Positions 8,991 to 17,214 of a DNA stretch of 64,000 nucleotides are shown one piece after another. Each line of letters starts with the position of its first letter. The first letter of the stretch is position 1. A model generated the notes under the pieces. The model was given only the letters and a program-made list of their open reading frames with translations, searched no databases and had not been told where the DNA came from. The DNA is from JBBDJB01 sp040880125 (GTDB lineage Bacteria; Planctomycetota; Planctomycetia; Pirellulales; JBBDJB01): contig JBBDJB010000046.1 of assembly GCA_040880125.1 (NCBI GenBank), forward strand, positions 1 through 64,000, read 5' to 3'. A program made the position numbers and the translations under genes.

Positions 8991-9182
8991 GCGCGCGGGG
9001 TGCCGAAATACGCGCGTCCGCTAGTGAGCAACTCGTGCTCCGCACCGGGTTTTCGTTCGCAGCGCCCAGCAAGTCCCATTGCGGCTATGAAGCTTGACGT
9101 TTTTAATGCAGCCTTCCCGACGAGACGGTGTGCTTATCCTGAAATGGTGCCTGCCGACTGGCCTTCCCACCAGGTGAAGTCA

Positions 9183-9611
9183 ATGGCTGAGCCGACGAGC
9201 GAAATACCGTTCCAGTTTTATCGCGCCGCCTTTCAGCGGATTGAAGAGGCGGAGATACTATTTCTGGCGGGAAAGTTCCACGGCGCTGTCTATTTGGCCG
9301 GATATACTGTCGAGTGCATGCTGAAGACACTCATATTGATTGCGGAGGAGCCAGCACGTCACGAAGAAATCGAGCGAACCTTTCGAAGTCGGGATGGTCA
9401 CGACTATGAGAGGCTTCGCCAGCGCTACGAGGAAGCCGCAAGTGAAACCATTCCCGAGAATATCTCGCTTTCCTTGGCATTCGTTAGTACGTGGGAGCCA
9501 TCCTTGCGATACCATTCGGCTATTCACGATCGAGTGTTTGCCGAAAAGTTTCTCAACGAAACTCGCCGTATAATGGAATGGGTAGATGGGCAGATTCCGA
9601 TAGAGAGGTGA
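9183..9611 (+). CDS. HEPN-domain protein
   Basis: 142 residues from ATG 9183, preceded by AGGTGA; the upstream frame is longer (in-frame ATG at 9087) but looks non-coding. Four helices of HEPN type: FYRAAFQRIEEAEILFLAGKFHGA, then VYLAGYTVECMLKTLI (the conserved Y-E-C-x-L-K helix). Two candidate HEPN nuclease motifs of R-x4-6-H form are present: R68-x4-H73 (RSRDGH) and R109-x5-H115. HEPN proteins are often RNases or nucleotide-binding partners in toxin-antitoxin and phage-defence modules. Five bases separate it from the next gene, so the two form an operon. No MNT nucleotidyltransferase partner is present. Confidence 0.8.
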   Translation: MAEPTSEIPFQFYRAAFQRIEEAEILFLAGKFHGAVYLAGYTVECMLKTLILIAEEPARHEEIERTFRSRDGHDYERLRQRYEEAASETIPENISLSLAFVSTWEPSLRYHSAIHDRVFAEKFLNETRRIMEWVDGQIPIER

Positions 9612-9616
9612 TCCCA

Positions 9617-9928
9617 ATGGTCGAGACACTTGGTAAAGTGGACGAGGCGGTTCAGCAAGTGGCATCTGCTCTTGAAGAGTATGAGCGCCGCAATCCGTCC
9701 TCCGAATGCACGGTCTACCGCTACAACCCCGCCGCGATTCGCATCCGGATCATCGATCCTGCGTTTGAAGGAGTGTCCAGGGGTGACCGCCATGACATCG
9801 CGGTGGCTGCACTGAAGGGACTTACCGGACGGGTCATTTCCCAAATCTCGGTCCTCCTTTGTCTGGCTCCCGGTGAGCGGCACATGCTCGATATGGAGTT
9901 CGAGAACCCGTCGCGGTCCTACTCGTAA
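9617..9928 (+). CDS. Small RIIDP-motif protein, BolA-like, partner of HEPN protein
   Basis: 103 residues from ATG 9617, preceded by GAGGTGATCC of the HEPN stop region. An N-terminal helix is followed by VYRYNPAAIRIRIIDPAFEG and SRGDRHDIAVAALKGL, then VISQISVLLCLAPGE. This pattern (R-I-R-I-I-D-P, R-x-x-R-H) recurs in small bacterial proteins that resemble the BolA/KH-like fold; the assignment is by memory of the motif. Translation-coupled to the HEPN gene. It could be the antitoxin, an RNA-binding partner, or a sensor subunit; none is proven. Confidence 0.6.
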   Translation: MVETLGKVDEAVQQVASALEEYERRNPSSECTVYRYNPAAIRIRIIDPAFEGVSRGDRHDIAVAALKGLTGRVISQISVLLCLAPGERHMLDMEFENPSRSYS

Positions 9929-9952
9929 CGGCGCGGTGTCCGCATAAGGCCC

Positions 9953-10753
9953 TCATGTCATCCTTCGCACCAGCCAGTCGCCCAGGCGCGGCGAAAGCTG
10001 TGCGAGGGCAAACAACAGCCGCGCGCGGCCGGGCACGATCAACTCAGCTTTGCGCCGCCGGCAGGCGTCGAGGATGCGCCGCGCGAGCAGGTGCGGGTCG
10101 ATGGCCGAGATTCTCGCCCCGCCGCCGGGACGACTGGCCGACTCCGGCAAGCCAGCCGAGGCCGCATCGTAGGGATCACATTGCTCGCGGGCGATCGGGC
10201 CGGGACAGACCAATAGCACGTGCAAGCCCGCCGGACCGAGCTCCAGCCGGAGCTGCTGCGCGTAGGCGGCCAGGGCAAACTTGCTGGCCGGATACCCGCC
10301 CAGGTACCGGGTGGCCACTTTCGAGGACAGCGAGCCGATGTGCACGACGTGCCCTCGCGACTGAATCAGGTGGGGCATCGCTGCCTGCGTACAGCGGACC
10401 GCCGCCAGAAAATTCAGCTCCATAAGCTCGTCGAAGTGATCGGCGTCGAGCTGCCGCAACTCGGCCCGGGCGGACTTGCCCGCGCAGTTGACCAAAAGAT
10501 CGAGCCGCCCGAAGTGCTGCCCGGACTGCTCGAACAGCCTCTCGACGTCAGCCTGCGAGGTAACATCGGCCGCGACTGGCAATACATCGCCGCCGCGCTG
10601 GCGTAGCGCATCGGCGAAGCGATGAAGCCGATCCTGGCCGCGCGCGGCCAGCGCAACCTTGGCTCCCTTCTCGACCAGCGTTTCGGCCAGCGCCGCCCCC
10701 AGGCCGGAAGAAGCGCCCGTGACCAGCGCGACCTTGTCTTGCCAGTAATGCAT
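9953..10753 (-). CDS. Short-chain dehydrogenase/reductase
   Basis: 266 residues if started at ATG 10753; an in-frame ATG at 10771 (six residues longer) is produced by an 18-base tandem duplication. Classical SDR features: TGASSGLG at 12-19 for NAD(P) binding, NCAG at 89-92, catalytic S141, Y154 and K158 (YPASK). It reduces or oxidises a carbonyl/hydroxyl with NAD(P)H; the substrate is unknown. The C-terminal part is longer than minimal SDRs (LSPRLGDWLVRR), as in membrane-lipid or ketosphinganine-reductase-like SDRs. It converges on the RIIDP gene with a 24-base gap. Confidence 0.9.
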   Translation of the reverse strand: MHYWQDKVALVTGASSGLGAALAETLVEKGAKVALAARGQDRLHRFADALRQRGGDVLPVAADVTSQADVERLFEQSGQHFGRLDLLVNCAGKSARAELRQLDADHFDELMELNFLAAVRCTQAAMPHLIQSRGHVVHIGSLSSKVATRYLGGYPASKFALAAYAQQLRLELGPAGLHVLLVCPGPIAREQCDPYDAASAGLPESASRPGGGARISAIDPHLLARRILDACRRRKAELIVPGRARLLFALAQLSPRLGDWLVRRMT

Positions 10754-10787
10754 GGAAGGCCAGTAATTCATGGAAGGCCAGTATAGG
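10741..10787. repeat. Tandem 18-bp duplication over an SDR start codon
   Basis: GCCAGTAATGCATGGAAG (10741-10758) is followed by GCCAGTAATTCATGGAAG (10759-10776) and a partial third GCCAGTATAGG. On the minus strand each full unit carries an ATG in the same frame, at 10753 and 10771. Confidence 0.85.
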
Positions 10788-10886
10788 CGGCCCGGCAGGC
10801 GGGGAAAGGGCGGATGGGAATTGGCCGGCGCGCCCGCTAATGCGGCCTGGCAGATCGCCCGGCACCGGCGACAACGGGAGGAAGCA

Positions 10887-10910
10887 CACAGACAGGAATG
10901 TCTGTGCCAC
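10887..10910 (+). repeat. REP palindrome (CACAGACA type), copy 2
   Basis: Exact match to the copies at 4821 and 20428. A CTCTCCC-type repeat follows at 10931-10980. Confidence 0.85.
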
Positions 10911-10930
10911 GGGACGCTCGTGGCGCGAAG

Positions 10931-10980
10931 GACTCTCCGCTACGGGGAGAGGCCGGCCTGCGGGAGAGGCCAGGAGAGGG
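10931..10980 (+). repeat. GGGAGAGG repeat adjacent to REP
   Basis: Contains CTCTCC once and GGGAGAGG or GGAGAGGG three times with GGCC spacers, able to fold into several alternative stems. It stands 20 bases from the CACAGACA palindrome; the same neighbour arrangement is seen at 20366, 25850, 43590 and 49011. Confidence 0.7.
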
Positions 10981-11000
10981 AGTTATCGCAGCACCTCACG

Positions 11001-13385
11001 TTAGCCGGCCAGCTCCAACAACCGGTCCGCAGCAATCGCGGCCAGGGCCTTCACCGTCAATTGCGGGTTAACCTCGCAGCCGGCCGGGAAGATGCTCGCG
11101 TCGGCGACAAACACGTTGTCGATCTCGCCTCCCTGACCGTCGCGGACGCGGAACGAGACGGGATCGACTACCTCGCCCAGCGAGTTGCCGCCTTGCGGGT
11201 GGGCCGTCGCCAGGTTGAGAAACGCCGGGCCGCGGCGGCGGACCATGTCGAGGGCCGCGCGGAGTTGCGGCAAGCTGCGGATCGAGATCGGCCGATCACA
11301 TGCGTCAAGCAGCAGGGCTCGGGTTGGCAGGTAGATCGAGACTCCATTGTCCGGCGTGGCAGCCGCCAAAAAGATGCGGCCGATCTTTTCCAGTCCGGCC
11401 AGTAGCAACTCGAATTCGCCCCCATCAATCTGCAGGTTCACTGTACCGTCCGGCTCGATGCGATTCGTGGACCGCACCGCCGTAGGCACCACTGCCCCGG
11501 CGACGGCGATGTGGTTGTACCGCCGGATCACCGAGGCGTAGTGCTGAAACCAACCGGTCAGCGCCACCGCCAGCGTGCCGGGATAGTGGAACCAGTTCTC
11601 CAGCGCCGGCTCGATCGGGCGGCCGTCCGGCCCCAAACGGGAGTTCACGAAGTAACACTGCGCGATGCCCGGCTCCGGCCGCGGGTTGTCCAGATCGATG
11701 ATCGGGTGGTCGTACACCGCATAGACCGGCGTCACGACATTGGCCGCCAGCCGCTCGCCCAGCCCCGGCGGATGGATGCCCACCGGGCACAGGCTGTCGC
11801 GCAGCAGATTCGTACTGGCAATCGCACCGGCCGCCAATACGAACTGTCGGGCGTGCACCGTCCGCTTGATGCCTGGACAGCCGGGCGGCTGGCCCCGGCG
11901 GTCGTCAACTACCAGATGCAGGGCCCGATGCACGCCATTCTCGTCCGGCTGAACGTGCAGCGCGAGTGCGGCGGTGGAATAAGCGACCATGGCGGGTTGC
12001 CGCGGAACGGCAATCGCTTGCATCAGGTAACTGTTCGGGCCGGAGGCGCGATAGGGGTGGATGCCTCCGGTGTGCTCGCCGAATGGGTCGACGGAATTGT
12101 CGGCGCCGCAACCGAGACAATCCGGCGTGATCGAGACCGGCAGCGGCTCGGCCACGTCGCCGATCATGGTAGCCCCGTCGATAAACCGCACGCTCCTGAG
12201 CCCGGAACACTCTTGCGTGGCGATCGTGTTCACACCCAGCGTGGCGTTGACCAGTTGCATTCGCTGCGCAAAGTCGGCGTAGCTCACACCCGCCGGCTGG
12301 CGAGGGCCCCACTTGTTCCAGGCGCTCTCTTCGATGGGCAAGTGGATGGCGTTGTTCACGTACGGCCCACCGCCGACGACCTTCGCCTGGATCAAGTTGA
12401 CTGATTGTTGCGGCGTAAGCTGGCGGCGCCGCCAGGGAATAAACACGTCGACCGGATTCTCCAGGATGCTGCCCAGCCCTCCGGCGACGCGTCCGCCTGC
12501 GTCGGCATAGAGATGCATCAGCACGCGGTCGTCGCGCGGCGGCTGCAGACGCACCTGACCGTTGGCGTCGATCTCGCGCTCGATGAGTGCGTCGGGGCTG
12601 ACCCAATCGCCCTGTTCGATGATCAGCACGCGCTTGCCCGCCGCCACCGCCTGCGCGGCGACCACCGCGCCGCCTGCGCCCGAGCCGATAATGCAGATGT
12701 CGTACTCTTGATCTAGATTGGGATACGCCGGCGCGGGGAGCGTCGTCAAGTTGCTCGGCTCGCGGCACGGTTCCGACCAGACGAAGCCGGCTAGATCCCG
12801 GCCCGGCGCTCGCGATCCGGTCACCAGCCGCGACAGCGCGGCCAGCGCGCTGACCGCTGTATGGAAGGGATAATCTTCTTCCCATCGGATTAGTGATTTG
12901 CTGTTTGCCGCGCTCCCGTCGAGCGGCACGTATTCCCCCTGGTTCAGCAGCCGCCACCGCTGATGGACCGAGAGGCGGTCAAACGCCTTGTGGGTTTGCA
13001 TCGTCGAATAGATGTTCAGCCAGGTGATTGCGCCGCGCAGCCCTCGCTGCAATCGCTTGGGCAGGTACTCGGCGAAGCGGATGATCTCCTCGGCCACCGC
13101 GTCGGCATCGTCCCCCGGCGGACCGCACCAGAGGGCATAAAGCTGTGCATAGACGAAGGCCGACAGCGTCTGAAACTTGTGCAGGCGGATGCAGGTGAGG
13201 GGCCGTTCGCGACAGCAGGCGTCGCAGCGCGTCAGGCTCGCCGCGCCCGCCTCGCCCGCGGACAACGCTACGGAGCTGGCCAGCGCAGCGGTCAGGAAGT
13301 GTCGACGATCGCAGCGGAGAAGATCTCGCTGCCACCGGGCGTTGGCGCTGTCGCCTGTGAAATTCGCAGCCGGGTCCAGACTCAC
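11001..13385 (-). CDS. Tat-exported GMC-family FAD oxidoreductase
   Basis: 794 residues. RRHFLTAALASSVALS near 27-42 is a twin-arginine-type signal, so export of a folded flavoprotein is likely. Residues about 60-170 resemble the small gluconate-dehydrogenase-like subunit 3 domain that is fused to or paired with such enzymes. The FAD motif IIGSGAGG is near 231-238. The GMC C-terminal signature is visible as AHPQGGNSLG and VNPQLTVKALAAIAAD. The family oxidises alcohols, sugars or lactones. Cysteine-rich parts (CDACCRE near the N-terminus, CLGCGADN) are unusual but not obviously metal-binding. Substrate unknown; a cupin gene is divergently placed next to it. Confidence 0.88.
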   Translation of the reverse strand: MSLDPAANFTGDSANARWQRDLLRCDRRHFLTAALASSVALSAGEAGAASLTRCDACCRERPLTCIRLHKFQTLSAFVYAQLYALWCGPPGDDADAVAEEIIRFAEYLPKRLQRGLRGAITWLNIYSTMQTHKAFDRLSVHQRWRLLNQGEYVPLDGSAANSKSLIRWEEDYPFHTAVSALAALSRLVTGSRAPGRDLAGFVWSEPCREPSNLTTLPAPAYPNLDQEYDICIIGSGAGGAVVAAQAVAAGKRVLIIEQGDWVSPDALIEREIDANGQVRLQPPRDDRVLMHLYADAGGRVAGGLGSILENPVDVFIPWRRRQLTPQQSVNLIQAKVVGGGPYVNNAIHLPIEESAWNKWGPRQPAGVSYADFAQRMQLVNATLGVNTIATQECSGLRSVRFIDGATMIGDVAEPLPVSITPDCLGCGADNSVDPFGEHTGGIHPYRASGPNSYLMQAIAVPRQPAMVAYSTAALALHVQPDENGVHRALHLVVDDRRGQPPGCPGIKRTVHARQFVLAAGAIASTNLLRDSLCPVGIHPPGLGERLAANVVTPVYAVYDHPIIDLDNPRPEPGIAQCYFVNSRLGPDGRPIEPALENWFHYPGTLAVALTGWFQHYASVIRRYNHIAVAGAVVPTAVRSTNRIEPDGTVNLQIDGGEFELLLAGLEKIGRIFLAAATPDNGVSIYLPTRALLLDACDRPISIRSLPQLRAALDMVRRRGPAFLNLATAHPQGGNSLGEVVDPVSFRVRDGQGGEIDNVFVADASIFPAGCEVNPQLTVKALAAIAADRLLELAG

Positions 13386-13858
13386 GAATTACCCTTTCAA
13401 TTCCGACGGCCTGGTCGTTACAAGTTGCCAATCAATGGGCCTTGGTATTCACCGAGGCGCGAGCTCTCCGCTCACAGTTTGACTGTTCAGCACAACCGGT
13501 CCCCAGCGGTCAAGCGCGCGGCATCCCAGGGCAATCAAAGATTCGGCACCGCCCGGGGCGAGCATCACTTTCTTCAATCGCGTGCAGTTTATCCGTGGTG
13601 CAAGGTTTTCCTTCAGCGTGAATGCAGGGCATGCGTTGGATTTCGGCAGCGGCCGCCGGAGGACAAACCGTCACGACGACGGCTGGCGCGGTGACACCTT
13701 GTCGGGCGAAGGTGGGATGGCGGCTACTTGGCCGCCACGCCGGGCCGCAATACTGGAGGGCATCACAATCGCTGAACCGGCGCAATTCTTGCGGCGGTGT
13801 GCTTCCGTTGCGTCAGAAAACGCCGCCCGACCCGGAAGAAGAAATCGAGGAGGCCATC
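13386..13858. other. Intergenic region between divergent GMC and cupin genes
   Basis: 473 bases between the two gene starts. The plus-strand frame running into the cupin gene has no recognisable domain and no ribosome site. Probably holds both promoters; I see no repeat element here. Confidence 0.5.
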
Positions 13859-14209
13859 ATGCCAGATACTACCGTCAAGAAAGTTGCCTCGGCCCATTCG
13901 CCGACCGGCAAGATGGGCCAGAAGTACCTGGCCATGGGCAAATCAATTTCCATGCGGCTGTGGGAGGATAAGGAACCGAATCAGGACAAGCCGGCGACCA
14001 GCCGAGACTATGAGACGGTCGGATATGTCGTCTCCGGCCGAGCCGAATTGAACCTGGAAGGCCAAACCGTGGTGCTGGAGGCCGGCGATTCCTGGGTGGT
14101 ACCGAAAGGAGCTTCGCACTCGTACAAGGTTCTCGAACCGTTCACCGCCGTGGAAGCCACCTCACCACCGGCGGAAGTCCACGCCCGGGACGAGGAGAAG
14201 TCGAGTTAG
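13859..14209 (+). CDS. Small cupin-domain protein
   Basis: 116 residues. Start at ATG 13859, with ribosome site GAGGAGG at 13847-13853; the open frame upstream is not used. A single cupin barrel with DYETVGYVVSGRAELNLEGQ and LEAGDSWVVPKGASHSYKVLE, which are cupin motifs 1 and 2; the second metal-ligand histidine is in GASHSY. The first motif has few histidines (GYVVSGR), so metal binding is uncertain. Cupins of this size act as isomerases, oxygenases or ligand sensors; nothing nearby decides. Confidence 0.85.
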   Translation: MPDTTVKKVASAHSPTGKMGQKYLAMGKSISMRLWEDKEPNQDKPATSRDYETVGYVVSGRAELNLEGQTVVLEAGDSWVVPKGASHSYKVLEPFTAVEATSPPAEVHARDEEKSS

Positions 14210-14253
14210 GCGGGCAGCGTGTGACGAGGAGGCTGGCTCTCGAGTGCCACAGG

Positions 14254-14277
14254 CACAGACAAGAATGTCTGTCCCAC
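14254..14277 (+). repeat. REP palindrome (CACAGACA type), decayed copy 3
   Basis: CACAGACAAGAATGTCTGTC with two differences from the consensus, in the 80-base gap between the converging cupin and glycosyltransferase genes. Confidence 0.75.
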
Positions 14278-14289
14278 CGTGGGGTTCGC

Positions 14290-15066
14290 CTACTCCCAGC
14301 CGCGAAACTCTCGCCATACCAGACGCGGGAACACCCAGGCGTCGCGGGCGTAGCGGCCAGCCAGGCGGCGAGGCTCGCTCGCCATGCGATGGAGCCACTC
14401 CAGGCCCGTCTTACGCATCCAGCGGGGCGAGCGTCGACGGTGCCCGGCGAGAAAGTCAATTGTCGCGCCGGCACAGATCGCCACCGGGGCGCTTATGCGT
14501 TCGCCGTGCCGGTGGATCCACAACTCCTGCTTGGGGGCGCCCAGGCCGACAATTAGAACGTCCGGAACGGCGGCGTTGATCTTCCCCACGATGCGATCAT
14601 TCTCCGCCGCATCCTTTTCAAAACCCAGCGGCGGAGAACACGTGCCCACGACCGTTACCGCCGGCCATCGCTGGGCGATTTGCTCCGCGGCCTTCTCGCC
14701 GACACCCGGCTCGGCCCCTAAGAGAAACACGCGGAGGCTCTCCCCCGGTTGCACCGAGTCGAAAAGCGCCGGCACCAGATCGCTGCCGGCGACGCGCTCA
14801 GGCAGCGGCTTGCGCAGCAGCCTGCTAGCCGCCACGAGGGGCGCCCCGTCGGCCACCACTAGCGCCGCACCGGCATAGGCGTCGCGCAGGTCGGCCCGCT
14901 GCTGATAGAGCACGGCGTGATCGACATTTGGCGTGACTACGTAGCGGCACCGCCCGTCGACCGCGGCCGTCCACGCCCGCAGTTGCGAAACTGCCTCCTT
15001 CAGCCGCACGACGTCGATCTCGATGCCGAACAACCGGATGCGTCGGGCGGGAGAGGCGATTGTCAT
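14290..15066 (-). CDS. WecG/TagA/CpsF-family glycosyltransferase
   Basis: 258 residues, normal family length. Family motifs are visible: RYVVTPNVDH near residues 41-50, LVVADGAPLVAASRLL near 70-85, ERVAGSDLVPAL, the long VVGLGAPKQELWIHRH region (catalytic/UDP-sugar site) and AICAGATIDFLAG with RSPRWMRKTGLEWLHR. These enzymes add the second sugar to a lipid-linked undecaprenyl-diphosphate intermediate in polysaccharide or teichoic-acid-like synthesis, acting at the cytoplasmic membrane face. The neighbouring gene upstream (15216-16019) is the sugar transferase that would make that lipid-linked substrate, separated by a hairpin repeat. Confidence 0.93.
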   Translation of the reverse strand: MTIASPARRIRLFGIEIDVVRLKEAVSQLRAWTAAVDGRCRYVVTPNVDHAVLYQQRADLRDAYAGAALVVADGAPLVAASRLLRKPLPERVAGSDLVPALFDSVQPGESLRVFLLGAEPGVGEKAAEQIAQRWPAVTVVGTCSPPLGFEKDAAENDRIVGKINAAVPDVLIVGLGAPKQELWIHRHGERISAPVAICAGATIDFLAGHRRRSPRWMRKTGLEWLHRMASEPRRLAGRYARDAWVFPRLVWREFRGWE

Positions 15067-15112
15067 GCGGGAATCACTCGACTCATGCCAGAGAACAGAA
15101 ACGGGGCAGGAC

Positions 15113-15196
15113 GGAAATGGGACAGGCTTCCTATCGCTGCTATCGGCCGCTCGAGGGTTTCACGGCGGCTTTGCGATCAGCAGCCAGTCCCATTCC
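15113..15196 (+). repeat. 84-bp intergenic hairpin repeat, copy 2
   Basis: Left arm GGAAATGGGAC at 15113-15123 pairs with GTCCCATTCC at 15187-15196. GGGACAGGC follows the left arm as in copy 1 (809-894), and the inner ATCGC/GCGAT core is kept. It lies in the 149-base gap between two polysaccharide genes. Confidence 0.75.
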
Positions 15197-15215
15197 GCGA
15201 CTCTGCGCTGTTGGA

Positions 15216-16019
15216 TCAATACGCTCCACGACAAGATATCACACTCCAAGGCGTGCGGATCAAAAGTTCCAAGTCCGTCGCCAGCCTCTGGTTTTCGACG
15301 TACCACAAGTCCATCCGCACCCAATCGACAAATCCAATATCGGAGCGGCCGCTCACCTGCCACAGACAGGTCAAGCCGGGCTTGATCGCCAGGCGGCGAC
15401 GCTGCCAGCTCTCGTATTGGAGCACCTCAGAAGCGACCGGCGGACGCGGACCGACCAGCGACATGTGCCCCAAGAGCACGTTGACCAACTGCGGCATCTC
15501 GTCGATGCTCGTCTTGCGAAGCACGCGGCCGATGCGGGTGATCCGCGGATCAGTACGGTTCTTAAAGATAGGACCATCCTTTTCGTTCGTCACCCGGGCT
15601 TGCAGGCGGACCGCGTCATGCAGCATCGTGCGGAACTTGATCAACGGAAACTGCCTGCCCAGGTAACCGACGCGCCGCTGAATGAACAGCGGACGGCCGC
15701 CGGTGGTGAACGTCAGCACGACCAGCACCGCAAGCAATAGCGGCGCGAACAGCACAAGCAACACGATCGCGCCGATCGAGTCGACACAGCGCTTTGTCGC
15801 TCGATAGGTGAGCGAGCGATTGCCTTCGGCCGGCACAATCGGTTGATTCGCCGCCATCCGCTGCCGCACATACTCGCGTGAGCGGTGCACGTCCGTCCGG
15901 GCAGACGGCGAACGCCGCGGTACACGTGCCGTTTCGTGGTGCGTCGCACTGCTGCTCACGTTGAACCGACTGCCGACTGCGGAGACGGAAGCGGCGCTGG
16001 TGGAGGAGTCGTGTGTCAT
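15216..16019 (-). CDS. Initiating undecaprenyl-phosphate sugar transferase
   Basis: 267 residues, short form of the bacterial sugar transferase family (PF02397). A polar, Ser/Arg-rich N-terminal tail of about 70 residues is followed by one membrane segment (AIVLLVLFAPLLLAVLVVLTF). Catalytic core motifs: KFRTM, KNRTDPRITRIGRVLRKTSIDE, LPQ-type DEMPQLVNVLLGHMSLVGPRP, and KPGLTCLWQVSGRS. The family transfers a sugar-1-phosphate to undecaprenyl phosphate, starting exopolysaccharide or O-antigen chains. A ribosome site GGGAGA precedes the ATG at 16019. The glycosyltransferase at 14290-15066 follows in the same direction. Confidence 0.92.
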   Translation of the reverse strand: MTHDSSTSAASVSAVGSRFNVSSSATHHETARVPRRSPSARTDVHRSREYVRQRMAANQPIVPAEGNRSLTYRATKRCVDSIGAIVLLVLFAPLLLAVLVVLTFTTGGRPLFIQRRVGYLGRQFPLIKFRTMLHDAVRLQARVTNEKDGPIFKNRTDPRITRIGRVLRKTSIDEMPQLVNVLLGHMSLVGPRPPVASEVLQYESWQRRRLAIKPGLTCLWQVSGRSDIGFVDWVRMDLWYVENQRLATDLELLIRTPWSVISCRGAY

Positions 16020-16609
16020 GTTCTCCCAGGTTCAGAAAGTGTCTGGCTTAGCGGGTACCGCTCGCTCTCGACTTGCGGAAGGACAGTTGGCAAACCGCGC
16101 GCCGGCAGATCCTGTGAGCCCGGGCAACGGCGGCTCCGGCGGCATACGATCCGGCGGTGCTTGAAGTTACGGCGATACACACCGGTGGCGAGACGTTGAC
16201 AAAGCAGCACCGGTCGCCAGAGGTGCGTTGCCACCGGGCAACGCGTGTTGCGGTTGTGAAACACGGTAGCCGGGAACTGCGACCGGGTCGGCCGCACGAT
16301 GTCTATGGCTGGATGGCTGGCCAGCCGGCGCTCGCTCGCGCCGCACAATCGCTACAGAACGTTCGAAGCGAACCGGCCGCTCACCGCGGCTACTTTCGGC
16401 TCGCCAGCCGCTCAGCTACGATGCAGACTTGGGAAGAGATGGAACGGTGATTGGTAGCTGAACTCGTGAACGTTCAGACCAGGGTGATTTACCACCGGCT
16501 GAATTGTCACCAATTCAGCTACGGCCACCTGGCTGAGTTCGGATTCAGCTACAGAATTCGCGCACGTTCGGATCGTCGGAGCTAACTCGGGTCGAAGCGT
16601 ACACCGCCC
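16020..16609. other. Intergenic region with TTCAGC palindromes
   Basis: 590 bases with no convincing gene. It holds three related palindromic segments between 16454 and 16553 (see separate entries) in front of the acyltransferase gene. Confidence 0.55.
16454..16553. repeat. Cluster of GCTGAA...TTCAGC palindromes
   Basis: Three copies: CTGAAC...GTTCAG at 16459-16477, a perfect 9-base stem GCTGAATTG/CAATTCAGC with loop TCAC at 16498-16519, and GGCTGAGTTCGGATTCAGCTAC near 16531-16552. Single relatives lie at 20334-20355, 25922-25943 and 53941-53962. Confidence 0.7.
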
Positions 16610-17212
16610 ATGATGACAGAGACGCTCCTCTCCATGCTCGCCCGGTTTTTCAGCGGGGCGACCGTCCGCTGGATCGATTGCCAACCCGACACCTGCCAGC
16701 GCGTCTATTTCGCCAACCACACCAGTCATCTCGATCCGGTGGTGATTTGGGCGCTGTTGCCGGCGAATGTCCGTGCCGTGACCCGGCCGGTGGCGGCGAA
16801 GGACTATTGGATGCGCGGCATGTTGCGGCGGCACGTCGCCCGGGCGTTCAATGCCTTGTTGATCGATCGGCGGGAGATTAAGGTTCACCAGAGCCCGGTG
16901 GACCTGATGCTCCGGGAGATCGGGGACGATCACTCCTTGATCTTGTTTCCCGAGGGGAGCCGCAACACGCGCGAGGAGATCGGGCAGTTTAAGAGCGGGT
17001 TGTACTACCTTTCCAAGAAGCGGCCTGAGCTGGAGCTGGTCCCGGTGCACATCGACAATCTGAATCGCGTGCTGCCGCGCGGCGAGTTTCTGCCCGTTCC
17101 ACTGCTCTCTTGCGTCACCTTCGGGCCGCCGCTGTGGCTGGAATCCGGCGAGCCAAAGACGGATTTTCTCAACCGCGCCCGCGAGGCCATCCTCCGTCTG
17201 AAGGATCTTTAG
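16610..17212 (+). CDS. Lysophospholipid acyltransferase (PlsC-like)
   Basis: 200 residues. The acyltransferase motif NHTSHLD (H37-x4-D42) and FPEGSRN near 113 are the catalytic HX4D and phosphate-binding motifs of 1-acylglycerol-3-phosphate acyltransferases. Length suits the short PlsC branch. It would acylate lysophosphatidic acid at the cytoplasmic membrane, making phosphatidic acid. The next gene starts 2 bases after its stop and encodes CDP-diglyceride synthase, the following step of phospholipid synthesis, so the pair is an operon with consecutive reactions. Confidence 0.92.
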   Translation: MMTETLLSMLARFFSGATVRWIDCQPDTCQRVYFANHTSHLDPVVIWALLPANVRAVTRPVAAKDYWMRGMLRRHVARAFNALLIDRREIKVHQSPVDLMLREIGDDHSLILFPEGSRNTREEIGQFKSGLYYLSKKRPELELVPVHIDNLNRVLPRGEFLPVPLLSCVTFGPPLWLESGEPKTDFLNRAREAILRLKDL

Positions 17213-17214
17213 AC

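Noticed and set aside
9087..9182. Longer HEPN start at ATG 9087
   Set aside because: The added residues are not HEPN-like and ATG 9183 has AGGTGA in front.
10548..10910. MAQTFLSV-headed 120-aa frame
   Set aside because: Begins in the REP and runs antisense/alternate frame of the SDR gene.
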